The notes beneath the pieces were generated by a model. The model was not told the DNA's origin and did not search any database. It was given only the letters and a program-made list of their open reading frames with translations. From positions 766,917 through 830,916 of the forward strand of contig NZ_KL370891.1 in the NCBI RefSeq assembly GCF_000702325.1: DNA of 64,000 bases, in the 5' to 3' direction. The translations under genes were made by a program, and so were the position numbers. Within the stretch, counting starts at the first letter, position 1, and each line of letters begins with the position of its first letter. The stretch comes from Thiomicrorhabdus sp. Milos-T2. Its GTDB lineage: Bacteria > Pseudomonadota > Gammaproteobacteria > Thiomicrospirales > Thiomicrospiraceae. Shown here one piece after another: positions 51,447 through 61,121 of the stretch.

Positions 51447-52064
51447 ATGTCAGAAGAAGAAGTTAAAGAAGAAAAGAAAAGTGGTGGCGGAAAAGGTCTA
51501 ATCATTGTTTTACTCGTTGTTGTTATTCTTCTTTTAGTTGGCATTGGTGTAATGGCTTTTTTATTACTTAGTGGTGATAAACATGCAGATGAGAAAGGTG
51601 CTGATACCGAAGTACACGCTTCAGCTGAGCATGGAGATGGTAACGGCGATGGTCACGGAGAAGAAGGTCATGATTCAGGGCATGCTAAAGAATATTCTCC
51701 TAAGTACAAACAGTTTGAACCACCTGCACCTGAAGCGCCACCAACGTATTTCACAATGGATAAATTTGTTGTAAATTTTTATGGAGATGGTCAGGCAAAA
51801 TTCTTAGCCGTGGATTTGAAGTTTCTATCCTATTACCCACAGATAGTTGGTGAAGAGGGGGAAATGGAGCATTTAAGACCTATTTTAAAAAATGATATAG
51901 AGCGTTTGTTGCGTAACCAACACTATAATGAATTGGATAAACCTGATGGGCCTGATAAATTGCGTGCTGAGATTTTAGAAGTGACACGTAAGGTATTGGA
52001 AAAACATAATATTTATCCAGATTTATTGGAAGATGTTTACATGACTCGATTTGTCATGCAGTAA
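51447..52064 (+). CDS. fliL: FliL, basal-body-associated stator factor
   Basis: 205-aa single-pass membrane protein: short charged N-terminus, membrane helix (~16-42), then a long His/Asp/Gly-rich linker (~48-82, with GDGNGDGHGEEGHDSGHA) and the FliL periplasmic domain (~95-205) containing FTMDKFVVNF and LRAEILEVTRKVLEKH. FliL supports stator function. The His-rich linker is longer than usual and might bind metal (inference). Confidence 0.93.
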   Translation: MSEEEVKEEKKSGGGKGLIIVLLVVVILLLVGIGVMAFLLLSGDKHADEKGADTEVHASAEHGDGNGDGHGEEGHDSGHAKEYSPKYKQFEPPAPEAPPTYFTMDKFVVNFYGDGQAKFLAVDLKFLSYYPQIVGEEGEMEHLRPILKNDIERLLRNQHYNELDKPDGPDKLRAEILEVTRKVLEKHNIYPDLLEDVYMTRFVMQ

Positions 52065-52074
52065 GGCGATTTAA

Positions 52075-53094
52075 ATGGATGATATCTTAAGCCAAGATGA
52101 AGTCGATGCCCTTTTAAAAGGGATGGGCGGTGGTGATGTTGAGACTGAGGGAGATGATACTTCAGGTGGACAGAGTGCCAAAGTCTATGACTTTACAAAT
52201 CAGGAACGTATTGTTCGTGGTCGTCTGCCTGCTTTAGATATTATCAATGAAAGATTTGCACGCGGATTTCAACGCCACTTTAATGAAATGATTATGGCCA
52301 GTGTAGAAGTGACTGCTGGTGAAGTTAAGATCATTAAGATGATTGATTACCTGCGAAACCTTTTTGTTCCGACAAGCTTGAATATTTATCGTATTAATCC
52401 TTTAAACGGGGTGTCATTATTTACTTTAGATTCAAAGTTAATTTTTACGGCTGTTGATATTTATTTTGGTGGCACAGGCCTGTTACCTTTTAAAATTGAA
52501 GGGCGTGAATATACTCCGGTTGAAATGAGTATGGTTCGAAGTATTCTTGATATTACTTCAGAAAACATGCGAAAAGCCTGGGGTCCAGTTATGGACGTTG
52601 AAATCGAGTATATGCATTCTGAGATGAATCCAAAATTTGCTGGAATTGTGGATCCGACAGATATGATTATTGTTAGTCCCATCAATGTTCGATTTGAAGG
52701 GGTTGAAGGGCGTGTAGATATTGTCATGCCTTATGCGATGCTTGAACCTGTAAGAGATAAGCTCGAAGAAGGTATGCAAAACCTTCAAGGTGAAAGCGAT
52801 AATCGTTGGTCAAGAACGCTTAAAGAAGAAGCGAAGAATATTGAAATTGATTTAAGTGTGAGCTTGGCAGAACTACAAATGAATGTTGATGATCTCATGA
52901 AAATGGAAAAAGGCGATATTATTCCTTTAGAAATGCCAAAGACCGTTACAGTAAAAGCGGAAGATATTGCAATTATGCGTGGCAAACTTGGTGAGAGTAA
53001 TAATAAAAAAGCCGTTAAAGTAGAACAAGTCTTACGTCACCCCGCTTATCAAGAGCGAACGATAGACAATGTTAAGGAGTGGTACGATGAGTGA
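52075..53094 (+). CDS. fliM: FliM, switch protein
   Basis: 339-aa switch protein. The N-terminal CheY-P-binding peptide is present (LSQDEVDALLKGMGG), followed by a middle CheC-like domain (~50-230) with RIVRGRLPALDIINERFARG and a C-terminal SpoA domain (~255-325). FliM links FliG and FliN and receives CheY-P. It starts 10 bases after fliL and its end overlaps the fliN start by eight bases. Confidence 0.97.
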   Translation: MDDILSQDEVDALLKGMGGGDVETEGDDTSGGQSAKVYDFTNQERIVRGRLPALDIINERFARGFQRHFNEMIMASVEVTAGEVKIIKMIDYLRNLFVPTSLNIYRINPLNGVSLFTLDSKLIFTAVDIYFGGTGLLPFKIEGREYTPVEMSMVRSILDITSENMRKAWGPVMDVEIEYMHSEMNPKFAGIVDPTDMIIVSPINVRFEGVEGRVDIVMPYAMLEPVRDKLEEGMQNLQGESDNRWSRTLKEEAKNIEIDLSVSLAELQMNVDDLMKMEKGDIIPLEMPKTVTVKAEDIAIMRGKLGESNNKKAVKVEQVLRHPAYQERTIDNVKEWYDE

Positions 53095-53542
53095 TGAAGA
53101 AGATTTAAGCGCGTGGGGCGACGCCTTAGCAGAACAAGCCGATGCAGAAGATGGTGAATCTGCAGAAGCTGATTGGGGAGATGCATTATCTGAACAAGCT
53201 GATGCTGAGGATGCTAATGCTGAAGCAATTAATTCTGCTGCTTTTGATGAGCTTGCCGCTGAGCGTGGTAATAGTAAAGATAAGGTTGATTTAGATGTTT
53301 TAATGGATATCCCTGTGACTCTGCAATTAGAAATTGGTAGAGCTAAAGTATCAATTAGAAACTTGCTTTCTTATACGCAGGGGTCGGTTGTTGAAATGGA
53401 TCGTCTGGCTGGTGAGCCTTTAGATTTACTGGTTAATGGAACCTTAATTGCTCATGGTGAGGTTGTTGTCATTAATGATAAGTTTGGTGTGCGTTTAACG
53501 GATGTTGTTAGCCCACAAGAACGTATAAAAAAATTAAAGTAA
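53087..53542 (+). CDS. fliN: FliN, switch protein
   Basis: 151-aa switch protein. The C-terminal SpoA domain (~70-148) shows VDLDVLMDIPVTLQLEIGRA and GEVVVINDKFGVRLTDVV. The N-terminal part is acidic and contains a 20-residue tandem repeat (WGDALAEQADAED at ~10, WGDALSEQADAED at ~30). The ATG at 53087 sits inside the fliM 3' end; an in-frame TTG at 53069 is rejected. FliN forms the base of the C ring and helps dock FliH. Confidence 0.96.
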   Translation: MSDEEDLSAWGDALAEQADAEDGESAEADWGDALSEQADAEDANAEAINSAAFDELAAERGNSKDKVDLDVLMDIPVTLQLEIGRAKVSIRNLLSYTQGSVVEMDRLAGEPLDLLVNGTLIAHGEVVVINDKFGVRLTDVVSPQERIKKLK

Positions 53543-53547
53543 TTTAA

Positions 53548-54000
53548 ATGAAACTATTTAACCAGGCCTGGTTGTTTATTGTTTTAACCTTATATTCATT
53601 GTATTCTTTAGCTGAAGATACTGCGAATGTAGGAGAAGCCGTGACTCAGCCAAGTGAGTATTTTGGGCAAATTGTTTTATCTTTGGTTTTAGTTTTATTA
53701 ATTATTTTTATTTCGGCATGGCTGTTGAGAAGGTATGGTCGTTTCCCAGGTGTAGCAGAAGGCAATTTAAAAGTTCTTGGTGCTTTGTCAGTAGGTCAAC
53801 GAGAACGAATTCTATTATTACAAGTGGGTGAGGAGCAAATCTTAGTTGGTGTTACAACAAGTAGAATTTCTCGATTGCATCAACTTGAAGTCCCTGTTGA
53901 AGTAAAGGATAATGTTCCTATTAGTGGGCAGTTCTCGCAACGTCTACAAGAAGCATTAAAACCTAAGGATAATAAGCAACAGACCCGTGAAGATAATTAA
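53548..54000 (+). CDS. fliO: FliO, export gate assembly factor
   Basis: 150-aa membrane protein with a signal-like N-terminus (residues ~6-22), one membrane helix (~40-60, IVLSLVLVLLIIFISAWLL) and a cytoplasmic part with LKVLGALSVGQRERILLLQVGEEQILVGVT, the FliO pattern. It helps FliP assemble. It begins 5 bases after fliN and overlaps fliP by 14 bases. Its start codon region contains the palindrome AACCAGGCCTGGTT (53561-53574). Confidence 0.92.
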   Translation: MKLFNQAWLFIVLTLYSLYSLAEDTANVGEAVTQPSEYFGQIVLSLVLVLLIIFISAWLLRRYGRFPGVAEGNLKVLGALSVGQRERILLLQVGEEQILVGVTTSRISRLHQLEVPVEVKDNVPISGQFSQRLQEALKPKDNKQQTREDN

Positions 54001-54739
54001 ATCATTTATTCTAATTGCTTTGACCTTTTTTCCTATCTTAGCTTGGGCTATGCCAGGCATTCCAGCATTTACCGTTGAAACAGATGCAGCGGGTAATCAA
54101 GATTACACCTTAACAATTCAAATATTACTGTTAATGACCGGGTTAACTTTGTTACCCGCGGCATTAATTGCCACCACCTCATTTCTTCGTATTGTGATTG
54201 TTTTAGCTCTCCTTCGTCAAGCATTAGGTACACAACAAACACCTTCAAACCAAGTTCTGATAGGTTTATCACTTTTTTTAACATTGTTTATTATGACACC
54301 GGTTTTAGACAAGGTTTATGACTCAGCGGTTGCGCCTTATTTAGATGAACAGATGCAATTTCAAGAAGCGGTAAAATTGGGTTCTAAACCAATGCACCAG
54401 TTCATGTTACAACAGACTCGAGAAGATGATCTAGGCATGTTTGCAGAAATGGCAGATGTCACCTTAACAGATCCACAAACCGTTCCTTTTAAGGTGCTAA
54501 TTCCTGCCTTTATGACGAGTGAGCTTAAAACCGCCTTTCAAATTGGTTTTATGTTGTTTATTCCCTTTTTGATTATTGATTTAGTGGTGGCGAGTTTATT
54601 AATGTCGATGGGTATGATGATGTTATCTCCAATGATTATCTCTTTACCATTTAAGTTAATGCTCTTTGTATTGATTGATGGTTGGGCATTAGTTGTGGGC
54701 ACTTTAGCTAATAGTTTTGTTGTCCCCGGAGGGATATGA
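53987..54739 (+). CDS. fliP: FliP, export gate protein
   Basis: 250-aa protein with a cleaved signal peptide (~1-21) and the FliP core: IQILLLMTGLTLLPAALIATTSFLRIVIVL (45-75 by position), LRQALGTQQTPSNQVLIGL, VLIPAFMTSELKTAFQIGF and FKLMLFVLIDGWALVVG. It forms the FliP5-FliQ4-FliR1 gate. It starts at GTG 53987 inside fliO and its TGA overlaps the fliQ start. Confidence 0.97.
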   Translation: MKIIKSFILIALTFFPILAWAMPGIPAFTVETDAAGNQDYTLTIQILLLMTGLTLLPAALIATTSFLRIVIVLALLRQALGTQQTPSNQVLIGLSLFLTLFIMTPVLDKVYDSAVAPYLDEQMQFQEAVKLGSKPMHQFMLQQTREDDLGMFAEMADVTLTDPQTVPFKVLIPAFMTSELKTAFQIGFMLFIPFLIIDLVVASLLMSMGMMMLSPMIISLPFKLMLFVLIDGWALVVGTLANSFVVPGGI

Positions 54740-55008
54740 TGCAACAAGAATTCGTATTGTCATTAGGACAAAAAATGCTTGAAGTTACCGCAATGTTAGC
54801 AGGGCCTTTATTAATACCTGCTCTGATTATTGGTTTACTTGTTGGTATGTTTCAGGCCGCAACGCAAATTAATGAAATGACTCTTAGTTTTATTCCAAAA
54901 CTTGCTGTGGTTGGGGTTGTTTTAGTCGTAGCCGGCCCTTGGATGCTAACAACTTTAATCTCTTTCACTAAAGAGCTTTATCAAAATATTCCAGCTTTAA
55001 TAGGCTAA
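54736..55008 (+). CDS. fliQ: FliQ, export gate protein
   Basis: 90-aa protein with two membrane helices (~15-38, ~50-75) and the FliQ patterns PLLIPALIIGLLVGMFQAATQINEMTLSFIPK (20-51 by position). Normal length. ATG codons at 54736 and 54739 are both possible; the first overlaps the fliP TGA. Three bases separate it from fliR. Confidence 0.96.
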   Translation: MMQQEFVLSLGQKMLEVTAMLAGPLLIPALIIGLLVGMFQAATQINEMTLSFIPKLAVVGVVLVVAGPWMLTTLISFTKELYQNIPALIG

Positions 55009-55011
55009 GAC

Positions 55012-55791
55012 ATGACCTTTAACTACCCAGAATTTCTCCAGCTGGTTGGTTTGTACTTTTATCCTTTTGTGCGCATTGGCGCAATGCTATTTATTATTCC
55101 TTTATATGGTATTAGAGCCGTTCCTGTTCGAAGTCGAGTTATCCTAGCTGTTTTTTTAACGATTGTTATCTCTCCCGCACTGTCTTTACCGCCACCTGTT
55201 GATCCTTTTACTTGGAGAGGAGTGTTGTTTATCCTTCAGCAGGTCTTAATTGGTTTAGCAATGGGGGTGATTTTTTTAGTGGTCTTTCAAGCTTTTGTTG
55301 TGGCAGGTCACTTGATTGCAATGGGGATGGGTTTGGCATTCGCATCAATGGTTGACCCTGGCAGTGGTGCACAAGCACCGGTTGTTGCTCAATACTTTAC
55401 TATAGTGGTTACTTTGCTCTTTCTGGCTATGAATGGGCATCTTCTCGTTATTCAGGTAATTGTGGATAGTTTTGAGTATCTGCCCATTGGAATTAACTTT
55501 TTAAATGCAGATAGCATACGACTCATAGTTGAATTTGGGAGTTATATGTTTTCAGCCGGAGTGTTGATTGCATTACCTGCAATTACCGCTTTGTTATTGA
55601 TTAACGTGTCTTTTGGAGTGGTAACGCGAGCGGCTCCAGCACTAAATATCTTTGCGGTAGGTTTTCCAGTTACCTTATTAACAGGCTTAATCATGCTGAC
55701 TTTAACAACACCGCTCATTCTTCCGCATCTGCAGGAACTTATTCATAGAGCGCTTGATCTAATCCTGCAATTAAGGTTAACAGGAGGCTAA
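55012..55791 (+). CDS. fliR: FliR, export gate protein
   Basis: 259-aa polytopic membrane protein (about six hydrophobic segments) with FVRIGAMLFIIPLYGIRAVPVRSRV at the N-terminus (18-42 by position), GMGLAFASMVDPGSGAQAPV in the middle and APALNIFAVGFPVTLLTGL near the end, all family hallmarks. It completes the export gate and contacts FlhB. It lies three bases from flhB. Confidence 0.96.
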   Translation: MTFNYPEFLQLVGLYFYPFVRIGAMLFIIPLYGIRAVPVRSRVILAVFLTIVISPALSLPPPVDPFTWRGVLFILQQVLIGLAMGVIFLVVFQAFVVAGHLIAMGMGLAFASMVDPGSGAQAPVVAQYFTIVVTLLFLAMNGHLLVIQVIVDSFEYLPIGINFLNADSIRLIVEFGSYMFSAGVLIALPAITALLLINVSFGVVTRAAPALNIFAVGFPVTLLTGLIMLTLTTPLILPHLQELIHRALDLILQLRLTGG

Positions 55792-55794
55792 GCG

Positions 55795-56919
55795 ATGGCA
55801 GAGAATGCTGACGGTAGCGAAAAATCCGAAGAACCCACCCAGAAAAAATTAGATGATGCCCGCGATAAAGGACAAGTTCCCCGATCAAAAGAGTTAACCA
55901 CTTTATTGATGACGCTTTCCGCAGCAATATTTTTATTGATGTATGGAGGGGTAATGATGCAAGGATTTATGAACCTTGCGACTCAAGGACTTAGTTTTAA
56001 TCGAGATGTAGCATTTGATGAGTTAAAGCTTTTTGATTTAATTATTGCGATTGTTTTGGATGGCATCTATTTAATTGCACCGTTTGTGTTAGTGATGGTC
56101 ATTGTTGCCTTGATTTCACCGACTTTGTTAGGAGGGTGGTCGTTTAGTGCTAAAGCAATCGCTCCTAAAGCGAGTAAATTAAATCCTGCATCCGGTATTA
56201 AGCGTATGTTTTCTGCAAATGCCTTATTGGAGCTTTTTAAAGCCTTAGCTAAGTTTTCGTTAGTTATTTCTATGGCGTCTTATTTTTTGTATTTTGCTTT
56301 TGATGAAGTGCTTGGTTTAGGTGTTGAACCATTACAATTTGCTATGGCGCATTCCGGCAGTTTAATTGTACAAGCCTTTATTTTTGTTAGTTTATCTCTT
56401 TTAGTGATTGCCATTATTGATGTACCGTTTCAACTATGGCAACACAATAAGCAATTGAAAATGACTAAGCAGGAAGTGAAGGAAGAGCATAAACAACAAG
56501 AAGGTAATCCAGAGGTTAAAGGGCGTATTCGCCAGGTTCAAAGGGAAATGTCTCAACGCAGAATGATGCAAAAAGTCCCTGAAGCGGATGTCATTATCAC
56601 TAACCCAACACATTTTGCCGTGGCACTACAATATGACCCTGAAAGTATGCGAGAACCTTTGGTTGTGGCGATGGGAAGTGATTTTATGGCCGCCCAAATT
56701 AGAACCATTGCTAAAGATAACAATATTACTATTGTAGAAGCCCCCCCGTTGGCGAGGGCTTTATACTATAATGCAGAATTAGACCGCCCAATACCTTATG
56801 ATTTATTTAAAGCAGTAGCCTCTGTACTCGCTTATGTTTATCAATTAAAAGAGTCAGGGAAAACAGATGATGTGGATTTTGCAAATTTGCCAATTCCTGA
56901 TGATATGAAAACAGAATGA
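55795..56919 (+). CDS. flhB: FlhB, export specificity switch
   Basis: 374-aa membrane protein. N-terminus with EKSEEPTQKKLDDARDKGQV, four membrane segments (~30-210), then the cytoplasmic domain with the self-cleaving NPTH motif (Asn-270 region, in VIITNPTHFAVAL) and the PLARALYYNAELDRPIP stretch. Autocleavage between Asn and Pro, together with FliK, switches export from hook to filament proteins. AGGAGG precedes the ATG. Confidence 0.97.
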   Translation: MAENADGSEKSEEPTQKKLDDARDKGQVPRSKELTTLLMTLSAAIFLLMYGGVMMQGFMNLATQGLSFNRDVAFDELKLFDLIIAIVLDGIYLIAPFVLVMVIVALISPTLLGGWSFSAKAIAPKASKLNPASGIKRMFSANALLELFKALAKFSLVISMASYFLYFAFDEVLGLGVEPLQFAMAHSGSLIVQAFIFVSLSLLVIAIIDVPFQLWQHNKQLKMTKQEVKEEHKQQEGNPEVKGRIRQVQREMSQRRMMQKVPEADVIITNPTHFAVALQYDPESMREPLVVAMGSDFMAAQIRTIAKDNNITIVEAPPLARALYYNAELDRPIPYDLFKAVASVLAYVYQLKESGKTDDVDFANLPIPDDMKTE

Positions 56920-56963
56920 GACTGATGTGAATGTCCCATTTTTTAGGATGCTAAAGTTACTTA

Positions 56964-59057
56964 ATGGATTTTAAACAATTAATTAGCAAAATTAAGGCAA
57001 ACTTGAGCAGTGGTTTAGGAATCCCTATCGCTGTATTGGCCTTATTGGGTATGGTTACCATCCCTTTGCCGGCATTCCTATTAGACGTATTTTTTACTTT
57101 TAATATTGCACTTTCTCTGGTGGTGCTGATGGTGACGCTTTATGCCAAACGTCCACTAGATTTTGCCATTTTCCCGACCATTATTCTTTTAGCAACTCTC
57201 TTTAGACTATCCTTAAATATCGCTTCTACGCGAGTGATTTTACTTGAGGGTCATAATGGTGGTGCCTCTGCGGGTCAAGTCATTGAGGCATTTGGTGAGT
57301 TTGTTATTGGCGGAAATTATGCCGTTGGTATGGTTGTTTTTGCAATACTCGTTGTTATCAACTTTGTGGTTATTACCAAAGGTGCAGGCCGCGTTGCTGA
57401 AGTAAGTGCTCGTTTTACCCTTGACTCGATGCCGGGTAAGCAAATGGCAATTGATGCGGATTTAAATGCAGGTTTAATTACTCAAGAACAAGCTCAGGTG
57501 CGACGTTCTGAAATTGCAACAGAAGCAGAATTTTACGGTTCTATGGATGGTGCGAGTAAATTTGTTCGAGGAGATGCCGTTGCCGGAATTATCATATTGT
57601 TTATTAACTTAATAGGTGGATTTGCAATAGGGGTTGGGCAGCATGACCTTTCATTTGCGGATGCCGCCCAGGTATACACAATTTTGACGCTGGGTGATGG
57701 TTTAGTTGCACAAATACCGGCTCTGTTATTGTCCACCGCAACAGCCATTATTGTTACCAGAGTAACCGGTGGTGACAAAAAAGATATGGGCGAACAGATG
57801 CAAATACAGATGTTCTCTAGCCCTAAAGCTTTAGGAACAGCGGCAGGCGTTGTTGGCTTTTTAGGACTAATTCCTGGAATGCCTAATGTTGCCTTCCTTG
57901 CTTTTGCAAGTGTTGCAGGAGGAGGAGCATATTTAATCCATAAACAGCAAAAAAATCTAGAACAAGAGGAACCTGTCATTCCTGATGAAATAGAGGAGGA
58001 GTCAAAACCCGCTGATTTAAGCTGGGATGATGTTCAATCTATAGATGCTCTAGGCTTAGAAGTGGGTTATCGTCTTATCCCAATGGTGGATCAAGCACAA
58101 AATGGGCAATTATTAGATCGTATTAAAGGGGTAAGACGAAAAGTTTCACAAGAGCTCGGTTTTTTGGTTCCACCGGTTCATATTCGAGATAACCTTGATT
58201 TAAAACCTAATCAATATAGAGTTATGTTAATGGGGGTTCCTTCTGGAGAGGGAGAGGTTTTCCCCGATAAGGAATTAGCCATTAACCCTGGTCAGGTGTT
58301 TGGAGAAATTCCAGGTGTTGCAACAAAAGATCCAACCTTTGGTTTAGAGGCGGTGTGGATTACGTCGTCAGATCAAGATCAAGCTCAGGCATTAGGTTAC
58401 ACCGTGGTTGATGCAAGTACTGTGGTTGCTACGCATGTTAGCCAATTAGTACAAGACTATGCCTTTGAGTTATTAGGGCATGATGAAACGCAACAATTAC
58501 TGGATAAATTAAAAGCGAATTCGCCTAAGCTAGTAGAAGAGCTTGTGCCAGATAAGTTACCTTTAGCAACGGTGGTTAGAGTGTTGCAAAACCTATTACA
58601 AGAAAAAGTTTCTATTAGAGATATGCGTACCATTTTAGAAACCTTGACCGATAAATCGTCAATAACACAAAGCGCAACTGAACTTACTATTCATGTAAGA
58701 ACGGCTCTAGGCCGCTCGATTATTCAAGACATTGTAGGCCAAGACCAAGAACTTAAAGTGATAACTCTTGAACCAAGCTTGGAACAGTTATTGCTCCAAG
58801 CAGCCCAGGGGGCACCTGAAGGGCAGTTAGCTATTGAACCAGGCCTGGCAGAAAGATTGCATGCTACTCTAAAAGAAGAGTCTCAGAAGTTAGAAGTAAC
58901 AGGGCAGACTGCGGTATTGCTGGTAGCACCGCAAATACGCTCACAACTAGCAAGATTATTTAGATATAGCTTACCTAATTTATATATTTTGGCTTATTCA
59001 GAAGTGCCAGAAAACCGACAGATTAGTGTTGTCGCCAGTGTAGGACAGGGAGGCTAA
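56964..59057 (+). CDS. flhA: FlhA, export gate protein
   Basis: 697-aa protein of normal length: N-terminal membrane half (~15-330) with FTFNIALSLVVLMVTLY, ILLATLFRLSLNIASTR and the FHIPEP-like segment RFTLDSMPGKQMAIDADLNAG (152-172 by position), and a cytoplasmic chaperone-docking domain (~360-697). It forms the nonameric export platform. It is followed by flhF after one base. Confidence 0.97.
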   Translation: MDFKQLISKIKANLSSGLGIPIAVLALLGMVTIPLPAFLLDVFFTFNIALSLVVLMVTLYAKRPLDFAIFPTIILLATLFRLSLNIASTRVILLEGHNGGASAGQVIEAFGEFVIGGNYAVGMVVFAILVVINFVVITKGAGRVAEVSARFTLDSMPGKQMAIDADLNAGLITQEQAQVRRSEIATEAEFYGSMDGASKFVRGDAVAGIIILFINLIGGFAIGVGQHDLSFADAAQVYTILTLGDGLVAQIPALLLSTATAIIVTRVTGGDKKDMGEQMQIQMFSSPKALGTAAGVVGFLGLIPGMPNVAFLAFASVAGGGAYLIHKQQKNLEQEEPVIPDEIEEESKPADLSWDDVQSIDALGLEVGYRLIPMVDQAQNGQLLDRIKGVRRKVSQELGFLVPPVHIRDNLDLKPNQYRVMLMGVPSGEGEVFPDKELAINPGQVFGEIPGVATKDPTFGLEAVWITSSDQDQAQALGYTVVDASTVVATHVSQLVQDYAFELLGHDETQQLLDKLKANSPKLVEELVPDKLPLATVVRVLQNLLQEKVSIRDMRTILETLTDKSSITQSATELTIHVRTALGRSIIQDIVGQDQELKVITLEPSLEQLLLQAAQGAPEGQLAIEPGLAERLHATLKEESQKLEVTGQTAVLLVAPQIRSQLARLFRYSLPNLYILAYSEVPENRQISVVASVGQGG

Positions 59058-59058
59058 T

Positions 59059-60234
59059 GTGAAAATTAAACGTTATTTCGCACCAAATATGCGCAAGGCG
59101 ATGAATTTAGTTAAAGAAGAGCATGGTGATGATGCGGTGATCCTTTCAACTAAAGATACCGATGATGGTGTAGAAGTGGTTGCGGCACTCGATCCCGATT
59201 CGAATGCGTCTCATGCTGAACAGCCTGTTTTACATAGTGGAAGTACTTATCAATCGCCAGAAGTTTCACAAAACCAGCCGATACAACAGCAGGTAAATAG
59301 CTCGGCAGAATTAGCTCATATGGCTGATGAATTGAAAGCGGTCAAGAATATGTTGGAAAACCAACTTTCTGGATTAGCTTGGGGGCAAAGTGAGCATAAT
59401 GATCCCGCTAAGGTTGATTTGTTAAAAAGGTTGTTGCAGCTGGGTTTAGGTTGGGATTTAAGTGAAAAATTAGTGAATGGCTTGCCAGTTATTAATCAGC
59501 AGGCCTGGTCAAGATTATTAGCAAAAATTGAATTAGATATTCCAACAGAAGAACGCGATATTCTTGAAAAAGGTGGCATTGTTGCTTTAGTGGGTCCAAC
59601 AGGTGTTGGTAAAACAACGACCATTGCAAAAATGGCAAGTCGTTTTGTTATGCGAAATAGTCCAAGCGAACTGGCATTAATTACAACAGATTGTTATAAG
59701 ATTGGTGCTCAGGCTCAGTTAAAAACGTTTGCAGAGCTAATTAATGTTCCTGTTCATATCGCAAAGACACAAGGTGAACTTTATGCATTGTTAACTTCGT
59801 TAAACAATAAAAAGTTAATTTTGATTGATACCGCAGGAATGAGTCAAAGAGATTTGCAGTTATCGCAACAAATTACATCGGGTCATCAAGGGGTGACAAC
59901 GGTTAAAAATTATTTAGTGATGTCAGCCGCAACACAATTATCTGTAATGAAAGATATAGTAAAATCATTTAGTGAGGTTGTATTAACCGGTTGTATTTTG
60001 ACCAAAGTTGATGAAGCGGTACAATTGGGTAATGTGTTAACAGTCTTAATTGAAGATCAATTACCTATTATTTACATGTCTAATGGACAAAGAGTTCCAG
60101 AAGACTTAGAGCCGGTGAGGACAAGAGAATTGATTGACCGAGCAATCGTCTTAGGACAACAAAACACACAACATAAAAATAGTGAGCAAGCATTCCGTTT
60201 AGGAATGGGTAAGGAGATTTCAGATGCTCAATGA
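59059..60234 (+). CDS. flhF: FlhF, SRP-type GTPase for polar flagellum placement
   Basis: 391-aa protein: N-terminal B domain (MKIKRYFAPNMRKAMNLV), a variable Gln/Ser-rich linker, and an SRP-like NG domain with G1 GPTGVGKT at 179-186, DCYKIGA, LIDTAGMSQRD and LTKVDEA. FlhF recruits the first flagellar parts to the cell pole. It starts at GTG 59059 right after flhA and its end overlaps fleN by 11 bases. Its presence with FleN indicates polar flagellation. Confidence 0.96.
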   Translation: MKIKRYFAPNMRKAMNLVKEEHGDDAVILSTKDTDDGVEVVAALDPDSNASHAEQPVLHSGSTYQSPEVSQNQPIQQQVNSSAELAHMADELKAVKNMLENQLSGLAWGQSEHNDPAKVDLLKRLLQLGLGWDLSEKLVNGLPVINQQAWSRLLAKIELDIPTEERDILEKGGIVALVGPTGVGKTTTIAKMASRFVMRNSPSELALITTDCYKIGAQAQLKTFAELINVPVHIAKTQGELYALLTSLNNKKLILIDTAGMSQRDLQLSQQITSGHQGVTTVKNYLVMSAATQLSVMKDIVKSFSEVVLTGCILTKVDEAVQLGNVLTVLIEDQLPIIYMSNGQRVPEDLEPVRTRELIDRAIVLGQQNTQHKNSEQAFRLGMGKEISDAQ

Positions 60235-61102
60235 CCAAGCAGCAGGGTTACGCGCGATGCATGCAAATAAAACACAGTCAAATGATTCAGTTCCTCAGCC
60301 AGTCCGTGTTATAGCGGTTGCAAGTGGTAAAGGTGGAGTTGGTAAAACAAATGTTTCTGTTAATCTAGGTATTTCATTAGCTCAGCAAGGTAATCGCGTT
60401 TTGTTGATGGATGCGGATATGGGGTTAGCTAATGTAGACATTATGCTTGGATTGCAAACTAAGTATAATCTTTCACATGTTTTAGATGGCGAAAAAACCT
60501 TGCAAGAAGTCATTGTTGAGGGTCCTGGTGGTTTAAAGATTATTCCTGCGGCATCAGGTGTTCGTCGTATGGCACAACTGAGTGCAATGGAAAATGCAGG
60601 CATTATTAATGCCTTTTCAGAATTAAGTGATGAACTTGATATTCTTGTTGTAGATACCGCTGCCGGTATTGCCGATAGTGTGATTAGTTTTTGTCGAGCG
60701 GCACAGGAAGTAGTTGTGGTTGTAACGGATGAACCCGCCTCAATTACTGATGCTTATGCATTAGTTAAAGTGTTGAGCCGTGACTACAATTTATCTAAAT
60801 TTAGATTGTTGGCTAATATGAGTAGAACTCCTGCTCATGGTCAACAGCTTTATGAAAAATTTGCTCGAGTTTGTGAGCAGTTTCTTGACGTAAGTATCGA
60901 TTATTTAGGCACCGTACCATTTGATCATGATTTACGTGAAGCTGTGCAAAAACAAGTTCCTGTAACAGTGTACCGTCCGAATAGTTTAGCGGCTAAAGCT
61001 TTTAAAGGGATGGCAAATAAAATAGAAACCTGGCCTATTCCTAGAGGGGTAACTGGCTATTTACAATTTTTTGTAGAAAATTTATTTCAATCTGGGCGTT
61101 AA
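60224..61102 (+). CDS. fleN: FleN/FlhG, MinD-like ATPase for flagellar number
   Basis: 292-aa ParA/MinD-family ATPase with deviant Walker A (SGKGGVGKTNVSVNLG, GKGGVGKT at ~35-42), switch I DADMGLANVDIMLGL and Walker B VVDTAAGI. The N-terminus has the DQAAGLRAM motif that activates FlhF GTPase. FleN limits flagellar number and, in Pseudomonas, restrains FleQ. Because FlrA here lacks its REC-like domain, the FleN-FlrA contact would have to use the AAA+ domain. fliA follows. Confidence 0.95.
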   Translation: MLNDQAAGLRAMHANKTQSNDSVPQPVRVIAVASGKGGVGKTNVSVNLGISLAQQGNRVLLMDADMGLANVDIMLGLQTKYNLSHVLDGEKTLQEVIVEGPGGLKIIPAASGVRRMAQLSAMENAGIINAFSELSDELDILVVDTAAGIADSVISFCRAAQEVVVVVTDEPASITDAYALVKVLSRDYNLSKFRLLANMSRTPAHGQQLYEKFARVCEQFLDVSIDYLGTVPFDHDLREAVQKQVPVTVYRPNSLAAKAFKGMANKIETWPIPRGVTGYLQFFVENLFQSGR

Positions 61103-61121
61103 ACAAGGCACCAATAAGACA

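Noticed and set aside
57533-57979. A 148-codon minus-strand open frame inside flhA, rich in Pro and Cys
   Set aside because: Typical shadow of a membrane-protein gene; no start context.
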